A DNA stretch of 64,000 nucleotides from the NCBI RefSeq assembly GCF_900114675.1, contig NZ_FOZM01000001.1:1302001-1366000 (forward strand). The letters are read 5' to 3'. A program made the translations under genes and the position numbers. Positions 7,443 through 16,500 of this stretch are shown in pieces (position 1 is the stretch's first letter; every line of letters begins with the position of its first letter). Below the pieces are notes generated by a model. It saw only the letters and a program-made list of their open reading frames with translations. It made no database searches and had not been told where the DNA came from. This stretch comes from Yoonia litorea (lineage in GTDB: Bacteria > Pseudomonadota > Alphaproteobacteria > Rhodobacterales > Rhodobacteraceae).

Positions 7443-9089
7443 TTATGTTTTGAGCGCGAGGCATACTTGCCACGGCCCAAAGTGCAGTCTCCCGTCTGCA
7501 GATTGATGTGCGCTGCCTAATTCGGCACCGATGATGGTCCAATTGCCGTCAGGCAAATCGAAATCTGATGGTGTCTCGCTGACATTGAAGGCGCAGAAGA
7601 TCGTCTGCTGCCCTTCAGTGCGAGTGAAGTAGACGACATCGCCGTCCGCTTTCATTCCGTCGTGGCTGCCAACCGCAAGAGCAGGATGGCTATGACGGAA
7701 CGCAATCGCTTTGCGATAATGATGCAGAAGCGCGCCTGGCTCTTCTTCCTGAAGCGCCGCCGCCATGTGCAGGTGCTCAGACGCGACAGGCAACCATGGT
7801 TTTGCGGTTGAGAAGCCGCCATTCTGGTTGCTGGCTTCCCATACCATTGGTGTCCGGCACCCGTCACGGCCCTTGTACTCTGGCCAGAATTCGATGCCGT
7901 AAGGGTCCTGTAAGTCCTCGAACGCAACGTCCGCTTCGGGCAGACCCAACTCCTCGCCCTGATAGAGGCACACTGATCCGCGTAGACACATGATCAGCGT
8001 GGCGAACATCCGCTGTGCCGCAGGTGGAAGGTTCCAGCGCGTCGCGTGGCGCGTCACATCGTGGTTCGAGAAAGCCCAACAGGCCCATCCTTCGGAGGCA
8101 ACCTCATCAACCTGCCGCATCACCTCGACGATCCGGGACGCGGTCGGTTGATCTTGTGCCAGAAACTCGAAGGCATAGCACATCTGCATCAGATCATCGC
8201 CGGCGGTATACTGGCCCATAATCTCAAGCCCGCGCTGGGCATCGCCCACCTCACCAACAGCGGCGGCACCATAAGGCTCCATGACCGCACGCAATTTGCG
8301 CAGAAAATCAAGGTTCTCTGGTTGGTTCTTCGAGTAGATATGTTCCTGGTGGTTATACGGGTTCACTGACGGGGCGATCGTTGCGTTCCGCTTTTCCTTC
8401 GGCAAAGGCGGATTGTCCCGAAGCTCTTTGTCGTGAATATAGAAATTGATCGTATCCAGACGGAAACCGTCACATCCGCGGTTCAGCCAGAAACGGGCCA
8501 CGTCCAGCAGCGCCTCTTGCACCGCAGGTTCGTGGAAGTTCAGATCCGGCTGGGAAACAAGGAAATTGTGCAGGTAGTACTGTTCGCGCCGCGCATCCCA
8601 CTGCCAGCCTGACCCGCCAAAAATGGAAAGCCAATTATTCGGCGGTGTGCCATCCGGCTTTGGATCAGCCCAAACGTACCAATTGGCCTTGTCGTTATCA
8701 CGGTTGCTCCGGCTTTCGACGAACCAAGGGTGCTGATCACTGGTATGGCTCAGCACGAGGTCGATCATCACACGAATGCCGAGGCGGTGCGCCGTTTCGA
8801 CGACGGCATCAAAGTCCGCCAATGACCCGAACATGGGATCGACATCGCAGTAGTCGCTGACGTCGTAGCCAAAGTCTTTCATGGGTGACATGAAGAATGG
8901 CGATATCCAGATCGCATCGACACCAAGCGACGCGATGTAAGGCAGACGCTGCACGATCCCCAAGAGATCGCCGACACCATCACCGTTGCTGTCCTGAAAG
9001 CTGCGCGGATAGATCTGATAGATCACCGCACCGCGCCACCAGTCCTTGTCGATGGCCATGTCAGGCGTGTTGGCCAGAGCCGTACTCAT
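7443..9089 (-). CDS. aglA: Alpha-glucosidase, GH13 family
   Basis: A 548-residue GH13 enzyme with the usual N-terminal start WWRGAVIYQIYPRSFQDSNG. Conserved regions include DLVLSHTSDQHPWF (region I), GFRLDTINF with the nucleophile aspartate (region II), the acid/base glutamate in AVGEVGD (region III) and FSNHDVTRH (region IV). It has no signal peptide and therefore acts in the cytoplasm on alpha-glucosides brought in by AglEFGK, releasing glucose. A GGAAG Shine-Dalgarno sequence supports the ATG at 9087-9089. Membership of the agl operon supports the substrate class; the exact disaccharide specificity cannot be read from the sequence. Confidence 0.92.
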   Translation of the reverse strand: MSTALANTPDMAIDKDWWRGAVIYQIYPRSFQDSNGDGVGDLLGIVQRLPYIASLGVDAIWISPFFMSPMKDFGYDVSDYCDVDPMFGSLADFDAVVETAHRLGIRVMIDLVLSHTSDQHPWFVESRSNRDNDKANWYVWADPKPDGTPPNNWLSIFGGSGWQWDARREQYYLHNFLVSQPDLNFHEPAVQEALLDVARFWLNRGCDGFRLDTINFYIHDKELRDNPPLPKEKRNATIAPSVNPYNHQEHIYSKNQPENLDFLRKLRAVMEPYGAAAVGEVGDAQRGLEIMGQYTAGDDLMQMCYAFEFLAQDQPTASRIVEVMRQVDEVASEGWACWAFSNHDVTRHATRWNLPPAAQRMFATLIMCLRGSVCLYQGEELGLPEADVAFEDLQDPYGIEFWPEYKGRDGCRTPMVWEASNQNGGFSTAKPWLPVASEHLHMAAALQEEEPGALLHHYRKAIAFRHSHPALAVGSHDGMKADGDVVYFTRTEGQQTIFCAFNVSETPSDFDLPDGNWTIIGAELGSAHQSADGRLHFGPWQVCLALKT

Positions 9090-9148
9090 GTTTTCTTCCT
9101 AATCAAGCTCTGCCGACGGTGCGCAAGGCACCGTCGGCACCTGTTCAC

Positions 9149-10306
9149 TTACTTCACCGAGCCAGCCAGCAGGCCGCGGACAAGGTACTTCTGCATCGCG
9201 AAGAAGACGGCCAGCGGCACCGCAATCGACACGAAGGCAGAGGTTGCGAGGATTTCCCAATCGCCACCGCGTGTCCCCAGAAGCTCCACGATCTGCTTGG
9301 TCATGACAGTTGTCTGACCTGATGCGTCGATCAGGAATACGAGCGCCACAAGCAGGTCGTTCCAAGTCCAGAGGAACTGGAAGATCGCGAAGGAGGCCAA
9401 GGCAGGGAATGACAGCGGCAGAATGATCTTGGTGAAGATCTGGAAGTCTGACGCACCGTCCACTTTTGCATTCTCGATAATGTCACGCGGCAGGCCAACC
9501 ATATAGTTGCGCAGCAGATAGATCGCGAGCGGCAAACCAAAGCCGGTATGTGCAAGCCACACCCCGAGATACCCCTTGCCGATACCGACTGCGTTATGCA
9601 GTGACAGCAGCGGGATCAGCGCCAATTGCAGTGGCACAACCAAGAGCCCGACGACCGCCGCAATCAGCAATGCGCGTCCCGGGAAATCCATCCAAGCCAG
9701 CGCATAGGCCGCAAAGGCCGCGATCAGGATCGGGATGATCGTCGCAGGAATAACCACGGTAAGCGTGTTGAAGAACGCTTTTGCCATGCCCTCGGAGTTG
9801 TCTTCGTCAAACAGAACGAAATTGTAGTTCTGCAGTGTGAAGTCCGGTGGCGTCACAACGTCCATAAAGACACGCTGCGCCCGTCCTGAGATCTGATCGT
9901 CGTTACCCTCCCACACGTAGGCACCATCGGCCTGAAGTGTGAAGGTTTCACCGTCGCCAAGATCGGCTGTCTCACCTGGCTGGAACGCACTTAGATCACG
10001 GCTGGACGTTGCCCACGCCTCAAGCGTTCCTTCGAACTCCTGCCCATCAAAGATGTTGCCTTCGACCATGAAGCGACCATTGCCGAGATCAACGCGGCTA
10101 TCGTCGGGGTCGGCGGCACGGATCTGAATCGTCTGTTCTGCAGGGAACATTGATGACCACCAGCCCGAAGCCGTGATCTGGTCACCTGTCCGGAAGGAGG
10201 ACACAAACAGACCAAGCGTTGGAAACAGCCACAGCAAGACCAAAAGGACGACGGAGATATTAAGCGCCCAGACAACTGCGGGCTTCTGTCCTGAAATGCC
10301 ATCCAT
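9149..10306 (-). CDS. aglG: Alpha-glucoside ABC transporter permease, MalG-type
   Basis: A 385-residue inner-membrane permease. After the first membrane segment (residues about 10-35) comes a periplasmic insert of more than 100 residues, then five hydrophobic helices. The cytoplasmic EAA loop is visible as ENAKVDGASDFQIF followed by ILPLS, the docking site for AglK. The length and insert match AglG-type proteins rather than the shorter sugar permeases of about 280 residues. Its ATG overlaps the aglF stop by one base (TAATG), suggesting coupled translation of the two permease halves. Confidence 0.9.
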   Translation of the reverse strand: MDGISGQKPAVVWALNISVVLLVLLWLFPTLGLFVSSFRTGDQITASGWWSSMFPAEQTIQIRAADPDDSRVDLGNGRFMVEGNIFDGQEFEGTLEAWATSSRDLSAFQPGETADLGDGETFTLQADGAYVWEGNDDQISGRAQRVFMDVVTPPDFTLQNYNFVLFDEDNSEGMAKAFFNTLTVVIPATIIPILIAAFAAYALAWMDFPGRALLIAAVVGLLVVPLQLALIPLLSLHNAVGIGKGYLGVWLAHTGFGLPLAIYLLRNYMVGLPRDIIENAKVDGASDFQIFTKIILPLSFPALASFAIFQFLWTWNDLLVALVFLIDASGQTTVMTKQIVELLGTRGGDWEILATSAFVSIAVPLAVFFAMQKYLVRGLLAGSVK

Positions 10307-11313
10307 TAGCGCATCTCCTTCCGAGCATTATAGACGTTCCAGACAAGGATTGGTGTCACCATCAGCATGATAATCATGGCGGATGCGGACCCCATGCCCC
10401 AGTCGTTTGCACGGAACAGTTTGTCGTACATGTAATTGGCCAAAACCTGCGTTTCCCACTGACCGTTCGTCATCGCAAAAACGATATCGAAAACTTTGAG
10501 CGTCGCGATAGTAATGGTCGTCCAGACCACAACGATCGTGGACATGATTTGCGGCACCTTGATCTTGAAGAAGATTTGGAAGGGGTTGGCGCCATCGATA
10601 ATGGCCGCCTCGACTGTCTCTTCAGGAATGCCACGCAAGGCGGCAGACAAGATCACCATCGCAAAACCGGTTTGAATCCAGATCAGAACAGCCATCAGGA
10701 AGAAGTTGTTCCAGAAGGGGATTTGCAACCACTGCTGCGGTTCAGTGCCACCAAATGTCAAGTAGAGGTGATTGAGGATACCGATCTGCGCCACGTCTTC
10801 AGGACGAGCTTCGTAGATCAGTTTAAAGATAACCGCCGCACCAACAAACGAGATCGCCATTGGCATAAAGACGATTGATTTTGCAATGTTGCCCCAGCTG
10901 AGGCGGTCCGTCAGCTGCGCCGCCAAAAGACCGAAACCGGTCGCAGCGGCAGGCACGGTGATCAGCCAAAGCACGTTGTTCCACATCGCTTCGCGGAACT
11001 TCGGCTCGGCAAACATCTGGGTGTAATTTTCAAGTCCGACGAAATCCAGACGACCACCCGGACCGCGCTCCATAAAGCTCAGGTGCAGGGTCGCAAAAAC
11101 CGGATACGCCAGATAAAGGCCAAGAGCCAGGATCGCAGGCAGTAGAAACAGCCACGGGCGGATCATGTTGGCGCGGTTGATGTTCCGCCCCGCATTCGGC
11201 CCGGTGGGCTTAAACAGCACCTTATCGAGCAGCAAGTTCGATCCGTAGAAGTAGGCGAGACAACCCCCTACCCCGATAATGATCGTGAAAAGTCCAAGAA
11301 TTGCTGGATGCAT
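10306..11313 (-). CDS. aglF: Alpha-glucoside ABC transporter permease, MalF-type
   Basis: A 335-residue permease with an additional N-terminal membrane helix (AILGLFTIIIGVGGCLAYFY) and a MalF-type six-helix core. The EAA loop EAAIIDGANPFQIF is clear. It forms the translocation channel with AglG. An excellent GGGAGG Shine-Dalgarno sequence precedes the ATG at 11311-11313, so I use it in place of the in-frame ATG eight codons upstream. It is separated from aglE by a 110-bp gap with a hairpin, and overlaps aglG by one base. Confidence 0.9.
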   Translation of the reverse strand: MHPAILGLFTIIIGVGGCLAYFYGSNLLLDKVLFKPTGPNAGRNINRANMIRPWLFLLPAILALGLYLAYPVFATLHLSFMERGPGGRLDFVGLENYTQMFAEPKFREAMWNNVLWLITVPAAATGFGLLAAQLTDRLSWGNIAKSIVFMPMAISFVGAAVIFKLIYEARPEDVAQIGILNHLYLTFGGTEPQQWLQIPFWNNFFLMAVLIWIQTGFAMVILSAALRGIPEETVEAAIIDGANPFQIFFKIKVPQIMSTIVVVWTTITIATLKVFDIVFAMTNGQWETQVLANYMYDKLFRANDWGMGSASAMIIMLMVTPILVWNVYNARKEMR

Positions 11314-11367
11314 GGCTCCCTCCCCGTAGCGATCCATCTCATTGAGCAGCGTGAGGGCTGCTGGTGA

Positions 11368-11392
11368 GTTCGGGCAGATTAGCCGCCCGAAC
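11368..11392 (-). terminator. Intercistronic hairpin between aglE and aglF
   Basis: GTTCGGGC (11368-11375) and GCCCGAAC (11385-11392) form an eight-base-pair stem with a nine-base loop and no T-run. It is placed just after the binding-protein gene. In sugar ABC operons such hairpins typically protect the upstream message or partly stop transcription, giving more binding protein than permease. That role is inferred from position. Confidence 0.6.
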
Positions 11393-11423
11393 CCTTATTT
11401 TTGTGACCTAAAGTCGGTCGCGA

Positions 11424-12782
11424 TTACTTGATCGCGTCCCAGCTTTCCTGGATGGAGTTGGCAACATCTTCTGCGGACGCACCACCAACATAGTCAACCA
11501 TGCCGGTCCAGAATGTGCCTGCACCGATGGCGCCTGGCATCAGGTCGGAACCGTCAAAGCGGAATGTTGTGGAGTTCAACAGGATTTCGCCCTGACCGCG
11601 CAGTGTTGCGTCGGCATATGCGTCCAGGTTCACACCGGAGTGTGGTGTCAGGAAGCCTGTCTGCGCCATCATGACTTCGTGTGCGAGTGGCTGCTGGAGG
11701 AACTCCATGAAGGCCATTGTCGCGTCGGAAGCTTCGGTCACAGCCATCAGTGTGCCGCCGCCAAGAACCGGGTTACCCAGATCTTCGCCTGCGAAGGATG
11801 GGAAGTAGAAGAAGTCAGCATCTTCACCGATCACAACGTCTTCTGGCATGAATGCCGGAATGAACGATGCCTGCTTGTGCATGTAGCACTGAGCTGGCGA
11901 AGTGAAGAGACCTGCAGGGCTGTCGCGGAAGTCGGTCGAACCAACAGCAGCGGAGCCACCTGCAACCATGTCGTCATTCTTGGCAAACATGCCGAATGTT
12001 TCGATGGCGTTGATCACTTCTGGCGAGTTGAACGGCAGTTCGTTGGTCACCCATGCGTCATAAGTCTCTGGGGACTGTGTACGCAGCATGATGTCCTCGA
12101 CCCAGTCGGTTGCTGGCCAACCTGTTGCAGGACCGGAACCCAGACCGATGCACCAAGGTGTCTCACCGTCAGCAATCATCTGCTCAGACAGTGCGATCAG
12201 GTCTTCCATTGTCTCAGGCACTTCGTAGCCTGCATCCTCGAAGTTCTCTGGCACATACCAGACAAGCGACTTGACGTTGACGTTGTAGAAGAAGCCGTAG
12301 AACTGATCGTCGCCGTTTGCGTCGGCATATGTGCCGAGATCAACCCAGGACTGACCAGCGGCGTAGTTGTCGCCAACCCAAGCTGCCATGTCGTCGCCAA
12401 GTGGATCAAGCAGACCCTGTGCTGCCATTGTCGCGGCCAGACCTGGCTGCGGGAAAACGGCGATGTTTGGCGGGCTGCCTGCTTCTGCGTCGATTACGAT
12501 CTGCTGCTCGAAGCCGTCAGAGCCTGTGTAAGTCACGTTGGCGCCAGTGGCGTCTGTGAAGTAAGCAATCGCAGAGCGGAAGATGTCATCTTCTGGGCTC
12601 AACCATGGTCCGAAGATTGTAACGTCCTGACCGGAAAGATCAGGTGCGCTTTCGGCCCATGCGCTGTACTCGTCCCAGCTGAAGTCGCCTTCGCCGGGTG
12701 TAAATACAAGGTGACCACCGGCATTGACGGAACCAGCCGTCAAAGCAACCGCTGCCGCACTGGCATACAGTTTCATTTTCAT
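11424..12782 (-). CDS. aglE: Alpha-glucoside periplasmic substrate-binding protein
   Basis: A 452-residue extracellular solute-binding protein. The N-terminus MKMKLYASAAAVALTAGSVN is a signal peptide with probable cleavage near SVNAGG. The mature part has the family pattern of a DVTIFGPWLS strand, a WPATDWVEDIML ligand region and a VLGGGTLMAVT segment. It should bind alpha-glucosides in the periplasm and hand them to AglFG. A GGAGG seven bases before the ATG at 12780-12782 fixes the start; the longer in-frame extension of 37 codons is rejected. It is the first gene of the agl operon, under a promoter with a LacI-type palindrome. Confidence 0.92.
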   Translation of the reverse strand: MKMKLYASAAAVALTAGSVNAGGHLVFTPGEGDFSWDEYSAWAESAPDLSGQDVTIFGPWLSPEDDIFRSAIAYFTDATGANVTYTGSDGFEQQIVIDAEAGSPPNIAVFPQPGLAATMAAQGLLDPLGDDMAAWVGDNYAAGQSWVDLGTYADANGDDQFYGFFYNVNVKSLVWYVPENFEDAGYEVPETMEDLIALSEQMIADGETPWCIGLGSGPATGWPATDWVEDIMLRTQSPETYDAWVTNELPFNSPEVINAIETFGMFAKNDDMVAGGSAAVGSTDFRDSPAGLFTSPAQCYMHKQASFIPAFMPEDVVIGEDADFFYFPSFAGEDLGNPVLGGGTLMAVTEASDATMAFMEFLQQPLAHEVMMAQTGFLTPHSGVNLDAYADATLRGQGEILLNSTTFRFDGSDLMPGAIGAGTFWTGMVDYVGGASAEDVANSIQESWDAIK

Positions 12783-12867
12783 AAATTGTCCTCCCAAGGC
12801 GCCGAACCGGCGCATACTTTCGATACCCAGATGCTTCTCGCACCATGCAGCGCAAAGGAATCGCTTC

Positions 12868-12881
12868 CCAAAGCGCTTTGG
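12868..12881. promoter_or_regulatory. LacI-type operator at the aglE promoter
   Basis: CCAAAGCGCTTTGG is a perfect 14-base palindrome with the GC-centred core usual for LacI-family operators. It sits just downstream of the proposed aglE -10 element, over the likely transcription start, where a repressor would block initiation. The same core recurs in front of aglR. Confidence 0.85.
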
Positions 12882-12889
12882 ATTTGGCA

Positions 12890-12918
12890 ACATTCTGAAA
12901 AATGTTAGCGCCTGTCAA
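12890..12918 (-). promoter_or_regulatory. Probable aglE promoter
   Basis: Reading leftward, a perfect -35 element TTGACA (12913-12918) is followed after 17 bases by a weak -10 element GAATGT (12890-12895). The CCAAAGCGCTTTGG palindrome follows about eight bases later. The choice of -10 hexamer is uncertain. Confidence 0.5.
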
Positions 12919-13025
12919 CACTCCTGTGCCGCGGCAAAAAATCACTTGGTTTTCCGCGCGAATGTGTTACTGAAACGATTACGTCGGGACTTTTGCGCTG
13001 AAAACTGCGGTCATCGGCACTGTTA

Positions 13026-13035
13026 AAAGCGCTTT
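13026..13035. promoter_or_regulatory. Second LacI-type operator, in front of aglR
   Basis: AAAGCGCTTT, extended on the right by GG, repeats the core of the aglE operator. It ends 18 bases before the aglR start codon, which suggests autoregulation. The two operators are about 155 bp apart and could support looping. Confidence 0.75.
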
Positions 13036-13053
13036 GGACGATTTGGCGTAACT

Positions 13054-14085
13054 ATGAACTTAAAAGAGCTTTCGAAGAATTTGGGGTTGAGCCAAACGAC
13101 GGTGAGCCGCGCACTCAACGGTTACCCCGAAGTGAGCGACGCGACACGTCTGCGCGTACAAGAAGCCGCCAAGGCGCATAACTACAGCCCAAGTAATCGT
13201 GCAAAAGGCCTCGCGACAGGACGGGCTTTGGCGATCGGTCATGTGATCCCCGTCTCGAACCGGCACGAGATGGTGAACCCGATCTTCGGGGATTTCATCG
13301 CCGGCGCTGGCGAGACCTATTCTCGGCGCGGATACGAAATGGTCCTGTCCGTGGTCGACGATGAAAACGAGCACAAGGTCTATGAGAGCCTGAGCAGCAG
13401 ACGCGCGGTTGACGGCGTCGTCGTTCACGGCCCAAGGATGGGTGATAGCCGCATTGCCCATCTGCAAAAGATCGGCCTGCCCTTCGCGGTGCATGGTCGC
13501 GCTTCGGGATTGGATTCCACCTACACGTGGCTCGACGTCAATAACCGCCGTGCCTTCGAACGGGCGACGAATTTCCTGATTGATCTCGGGCACCGGCGGA
13601 TTGCGATCATCAACGGGCTGGAGGTTATGGATTTTGCCTACCGCAGGCGCGAAGGCTACAAATCCGCTCTGGGCGCCAATGACCTCCCCATTGATCCCAA
13701 AATTATGCGATCCGGCGAGATGACCGAGGTCTTTGGCTACGAATCCGCGCGTGACATGCTTGACGATGACGATGCGCCGACGGCGTTTGTCTGCTCCTCG
13801 CTGGTCTGCGCCCTTGGTGCACGGCGTGCCATTGAAGAACGTGGCCTTGTGATGGGGAAGGATGTGTCCATCGTGACCCACGACGATGCGCTGTCATATC
13901 TGCAGAACGGACGTGATGTCCCGATCTTTACTGCGACACGATCATCTGTCCGCGAGGCCGGCCGCCGCCTTGCGCAAATGCTACTGGACCAAATCGCAAA
14001 CCCGCAAAGCCCGCCGCAGCAAGAATTGCTTGAGGCTGAATTGATGGTGGGGAGCTCTACCGGCCCTGCCCCGCGAAAGGACTGA
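13054..14085 (+). CDS. aglR: LacI-family transcriptional regulator of alpha-glucoside genes
   Basis: A 343-residue LacI/GalR protein. The N-terminal helix-turn-helix is typical (MNLKELSKNLGLSQTTVSRA, then NGYPEVSDATRLRV and a hinge NYSPSNRAKGLATG). The periplasmic-binding-like effector domain follows, with IGHVIPVSN, the HRRIAIING region and PTAFVCSSLVCALGA. It faces away from the agl operon, with two matching operators between them, and is followed after two bases by a beta-glucosidase. It is therefore the likely local sugar-responsive repressor. No Shine-Dalgarno sequence is visible before the ATG at 13054. Confidence 0.88.
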   Translation: MNLKELSKNLGLSQTTVSRALNGYPEVSDATRLRVQEAAKAHNYSPSNRAKGLATGRALAIGHVIPVSNRHEMVNPIFGDFIAGAGETYSRRGYEMVLSVVDDENEHKVYESLSSRRAVDGVVVHGPRMGDSRIAHLQKIGLPFAVHGRASGLDSTYTWLDVNNRRAFERATNFLIDLGHRRIAIINGLEVMDFAYRRREGYKSALGANDLPIDPKIMRSGEMTEVFGYESARDMLDDDDAPTAFVCSSLVCALGARRAIEERGLVMGKDVSIVTHDDALSYLQNGRDVPIFTATRSSVREAGRRLAQMLLDQIANPQSPPQQELLEAELMVGSSTGPAPRKD

Positions 14086-14087
14086 CA

Positions 14088-15410
14088 ATGGATTTCAGAC
14101 GATCCGACTTCCCCGATGACTTCATTTTCGGGGCAGCAACCGCTGCTTATCAAATCGAAGGCCACTCTTTTGGCGGTGCAGGTCCGACCCATTGGGACAC
14201 ATTCGCGGCCGGTCCGGGCAATGTTGTGCGTGCAGAGGATGGTGCAGTCGCTTGCGATCATTACCACCGCTACGAAGAAGACCTCGACATTCTGAAGAAC
14301 GGCAATTTTGACGCCTACCGGTTTTCAACCTCATGGGCGCGTGTGATGCCGGATGGCCGTACCGTGAATCCAGAAGGCCTTGATTACTATGATCGTCTGG
14401 TTGACGCGATGCTTGCGCGGGGTCTGAAGCCTTTTCAGACGCTCTATCATTGGGAGCTACCTTCGGCACTTGCCGACAATGGCGGCTGGATGAACCGCGA
14501 CACCTGCCAATATTTCGGTGACTTCACAGATGTCATCACCGCACGGATCGGGGATCGTGTCGACGCGATTGCGACGATCAACGAACCTTGGTGCGTTTCA
14601 TACCTTTCGCATTTTCTGGGCCACCATGCGCCGGGATTGCGCGACATTCGCGCTGCTGCACGGGCGATGCATCATATCAATCTTGCCCATGGCGTCGGTC
14701 TTTCGCGTTTGCGCAGTCACGGTATGAAGAATTGCGGTGTCGTGCTGAACTTCGCCCATACAGAGCCAAAAGACGACAGTGCGGCGGCCGCACGCGCAGC
14801 GGCGGTCGGTGACGCGATTGCAAACAGGTGGTTTATTGAAGCGATTGCCAAGGGCTCCTATCCGCAAGAGGCGCTAGAAGGTCTTGAGCCCCATATGCCG
14901 GACGGGTGGCAGGACGATATGGCCGAGATCAGCCAGCCGATGGATTTTCTGGGCATCAATTACTACACGCGCAATCTGGTTCATGCGGATCCTGACGCCG
15001 TCTGGCCGCATGTGGCCGCCGAAGATGGCCCGGGAGACAAAACCCAGATGGGTTGGGAGATCTTTCCCCAAGGCTTGCACGGCTTCCTGACGCGGATGTC
15101 GCGCGACTATGTGGGCGATATGCCAATTTATGTCACTGAAAACGGGATGGCTTGGGATGATCACGTCGAAAACGGATCTGTCTACGATCCCGTGCGCATG
15201 AAATTCGTCTCAGATCACATTCTCGCAGCAAAAGATGCGATTGCTGATGGTGTCAATGTGAAGGGCTTTTTCTATTGGTCGTTGCTCGACAATTACGAAT
15301 GGGCGTTTGGCTATGAAAAGCGCTTCGGCATGGTCCATGTCGATTTTGAGACCTTGAAGCGCACGCCGAAAGCATCTTATGAGGCGATTAAATCAGCCAT
15401 TTCGCGCTAA
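14088..15410 (+). CDS. Beta-glucosidase, GH1 family
   Basis: A 440-residue GH1 retaining beta-glucosidase. The N-terminus FIFGAATAAYQIEG is the family signature. The acid/base glutamate is in ATINEPWC and the nucleophile glutamate in IYVTENGMAW. WSLLDNYEWAFGYEKRFG is the usual C-terminal block. It lacks a signal peptide and acts in the cytoplasm, releasing glucose from beta-glucosides. It starts two bases after aglR stops, with GAAAGGA as Shine-Dalgarno sequence, and is followed by glucokinase. It is often annotated bglA or bglB; I leave the symbol open. Confidence 0.93.
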   Translation: MDFRRSDFPDDFIFGAATAAYQIEGHSFGGAGPTHWDTFAAGPGNVVRAEDGAVACDHYHRYEEDLDILKNGNFDAYRFSTSWARVMPDGRTVNPEGLDYYDRLVDAMLARGLKPFQTLYHWELPSALADNGGWMNRDTCQYFGDFTDVITARIGDRVDAIATINEPWCVSYLSHFLGHHAPGLRDIRAAARAMHHINLAHGVGLSRLRSHGMKNCGVVLNFAHTEPKDDSAAAARAAAVGDAIANRWFIEAIAKGSYPQEALEGLEPHMPDGWQDDMAEISQPMDFLGINYYTRNLVHADPDAVWPHVAAEDGPGDKTQMGWEIFPQGLHGFLTRMSRDYVGDMPIYVTENGMAWDDHVENGSVYDPVRMKFVSDHILAAKDAIADGVNVKGFFYWSLLDNYEWAFGYEKRFGMVHVDFETLKRTPKASYEAIKSAISR

Positions 15411-15419
15411 GAGGTCACC

Positions 15420-16397
15420 ATGGCACACCCGCAGAACACCTACTCGCTTGTCGCCGATATTGGCGGAACAAATACACGCGTCGCGCTGGCTGACGGGCGC
15501 GAGATCGTCGACGGGACCATCCGTCGTTACAGCAATGCGGAGTTTCCGGGGCTTGAATCTGTTTTGCGCCGGTACATCGAGGATGAGGGCGGTGTGGACC
15601 CGATCGCCGCTTGTATTGCAGTCGCCGGACCCGTGCGTGATGGGCGTGCGACCATGACCAATCTCGACTGGACGATGGACAAAGACACCCTCGCCCGTGC
15701 GACCAAAGCCGAAACAGTCGCGATCCTGAACGATCTGCAAGCGCAGGGTCATGCGCTCGGCTATATCGACGAGGCTAACATTCGCACGATCCTTGACGGG
15801 CCAGCAGACAAGGCCACAGCCGCAAAGCTTGTCGTCGGCGTCGGAACAGGGTTCAACGCTGCACCGGTTTTCGACGTTGAACACGGGCGGATTGTAACAC
15901 CATCGGAAAGCGGTCATGCCAACCTGCCCATCCGCGACGAGATGGAGTTGCGCCTGTGTCAGTTCGTGTCCACGGCGCATGGTTTCCCGGCTGTTGAAGA
16001 TGTTCTTTCGGGCCGCGGACTGGAACGGGTCTATGCGTTCCTGGGTCAAGAAGCGAATGACCACAAGGAAATGGCCGCCAAAGATATTATGGCCGCCTGC
16101 GCCTCAGGTAGTGATGACCGTGCAGTTGCCGCGGCAAGGTTGTTTACGCGGATGCTGGGGACCGTTTGCGGAAACCTTTCGTTGATCCAACTGCCGTTCG
16201 GCGGTGTCTACCTTGCAGGTGGTGTGGCCCGCGCATTCGCGCCGCACCTGAACCAGTTCGGATTTGGCGAAGCGTTCCGCGACAAGGGCCGTTTTGCAGG
16301 TTTCATGGGCAACTTCGCAGTGCGTGTGATCGAAGACGATTATGCCGCCCTGACAGGATCGGCTGCTCACCTTGTCGCGCTGACGGGGCGTGGATAG
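15420..16397 (+). CDS. glk: Glucokinase
   Basis: A 325-residue Glk-family glucokinase (ASKHA fold) that phosphorylates glucose at C6 with ATP. The phosphate-1 motif LVADIGGTNTRVALADG is at the N-terminus, the sugar-binding segment NDLQAQGHALGY is near residue 105, and VGVGTGFNAAPV and YLAGGVARAF are the other nucleotide-binding loops. It lies nine bases after the beta-glucosidase gene and completes the pathway from imported glucoside to glucose-6-phosphate. Confidence 0.93.
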   Translation: MAHPQNTYSLVADIGGTNTRVALADGREIVDGTIRRYSNAEFPGLESVLRRYIEDEGGVDPIAACIAVAGPVRDGRATMTNLDWTMDKDTLARATKAETVAILNDLQAQGHALGYIDEANIRTILDGPADKATAAKLVVGVGTGFNAAPVFDVEHGRIVTPSESGHANLPIRDEMELRLCQFVSTAHGFPAVEDVLSGRGLERVYAFLGQEANDHKEMAAKDIMAACASGSDDRAVAAARLFTRMLGTVCGNLSLIQLPFGGVYLAGGVARAFAPHLNQFGFGEAFRDKGRFAGFMGNFAVRVIEDDYAALTGSAAHLVALTGRG

Positions 16398-16500
16398 AGG
16401 CTGGCATAAGTTGAGGTTCGTGGCGTAAGCCTCTGAAATTTTGCACGATAAATATCTCATTGCTTCGGCGCCACCCGATGTCGGATTTTGCTTACATCAT

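Noticed and set aside
11640-12908. A 422-codon open frame on the plus strand opposite aglE
   Set aside because: It is antisense to a clear binding-protein gene, is unusually rich in Cys, His and Trp, resembles no family, and has no plausible start. It is a shadow of the codon pattern of aglE.
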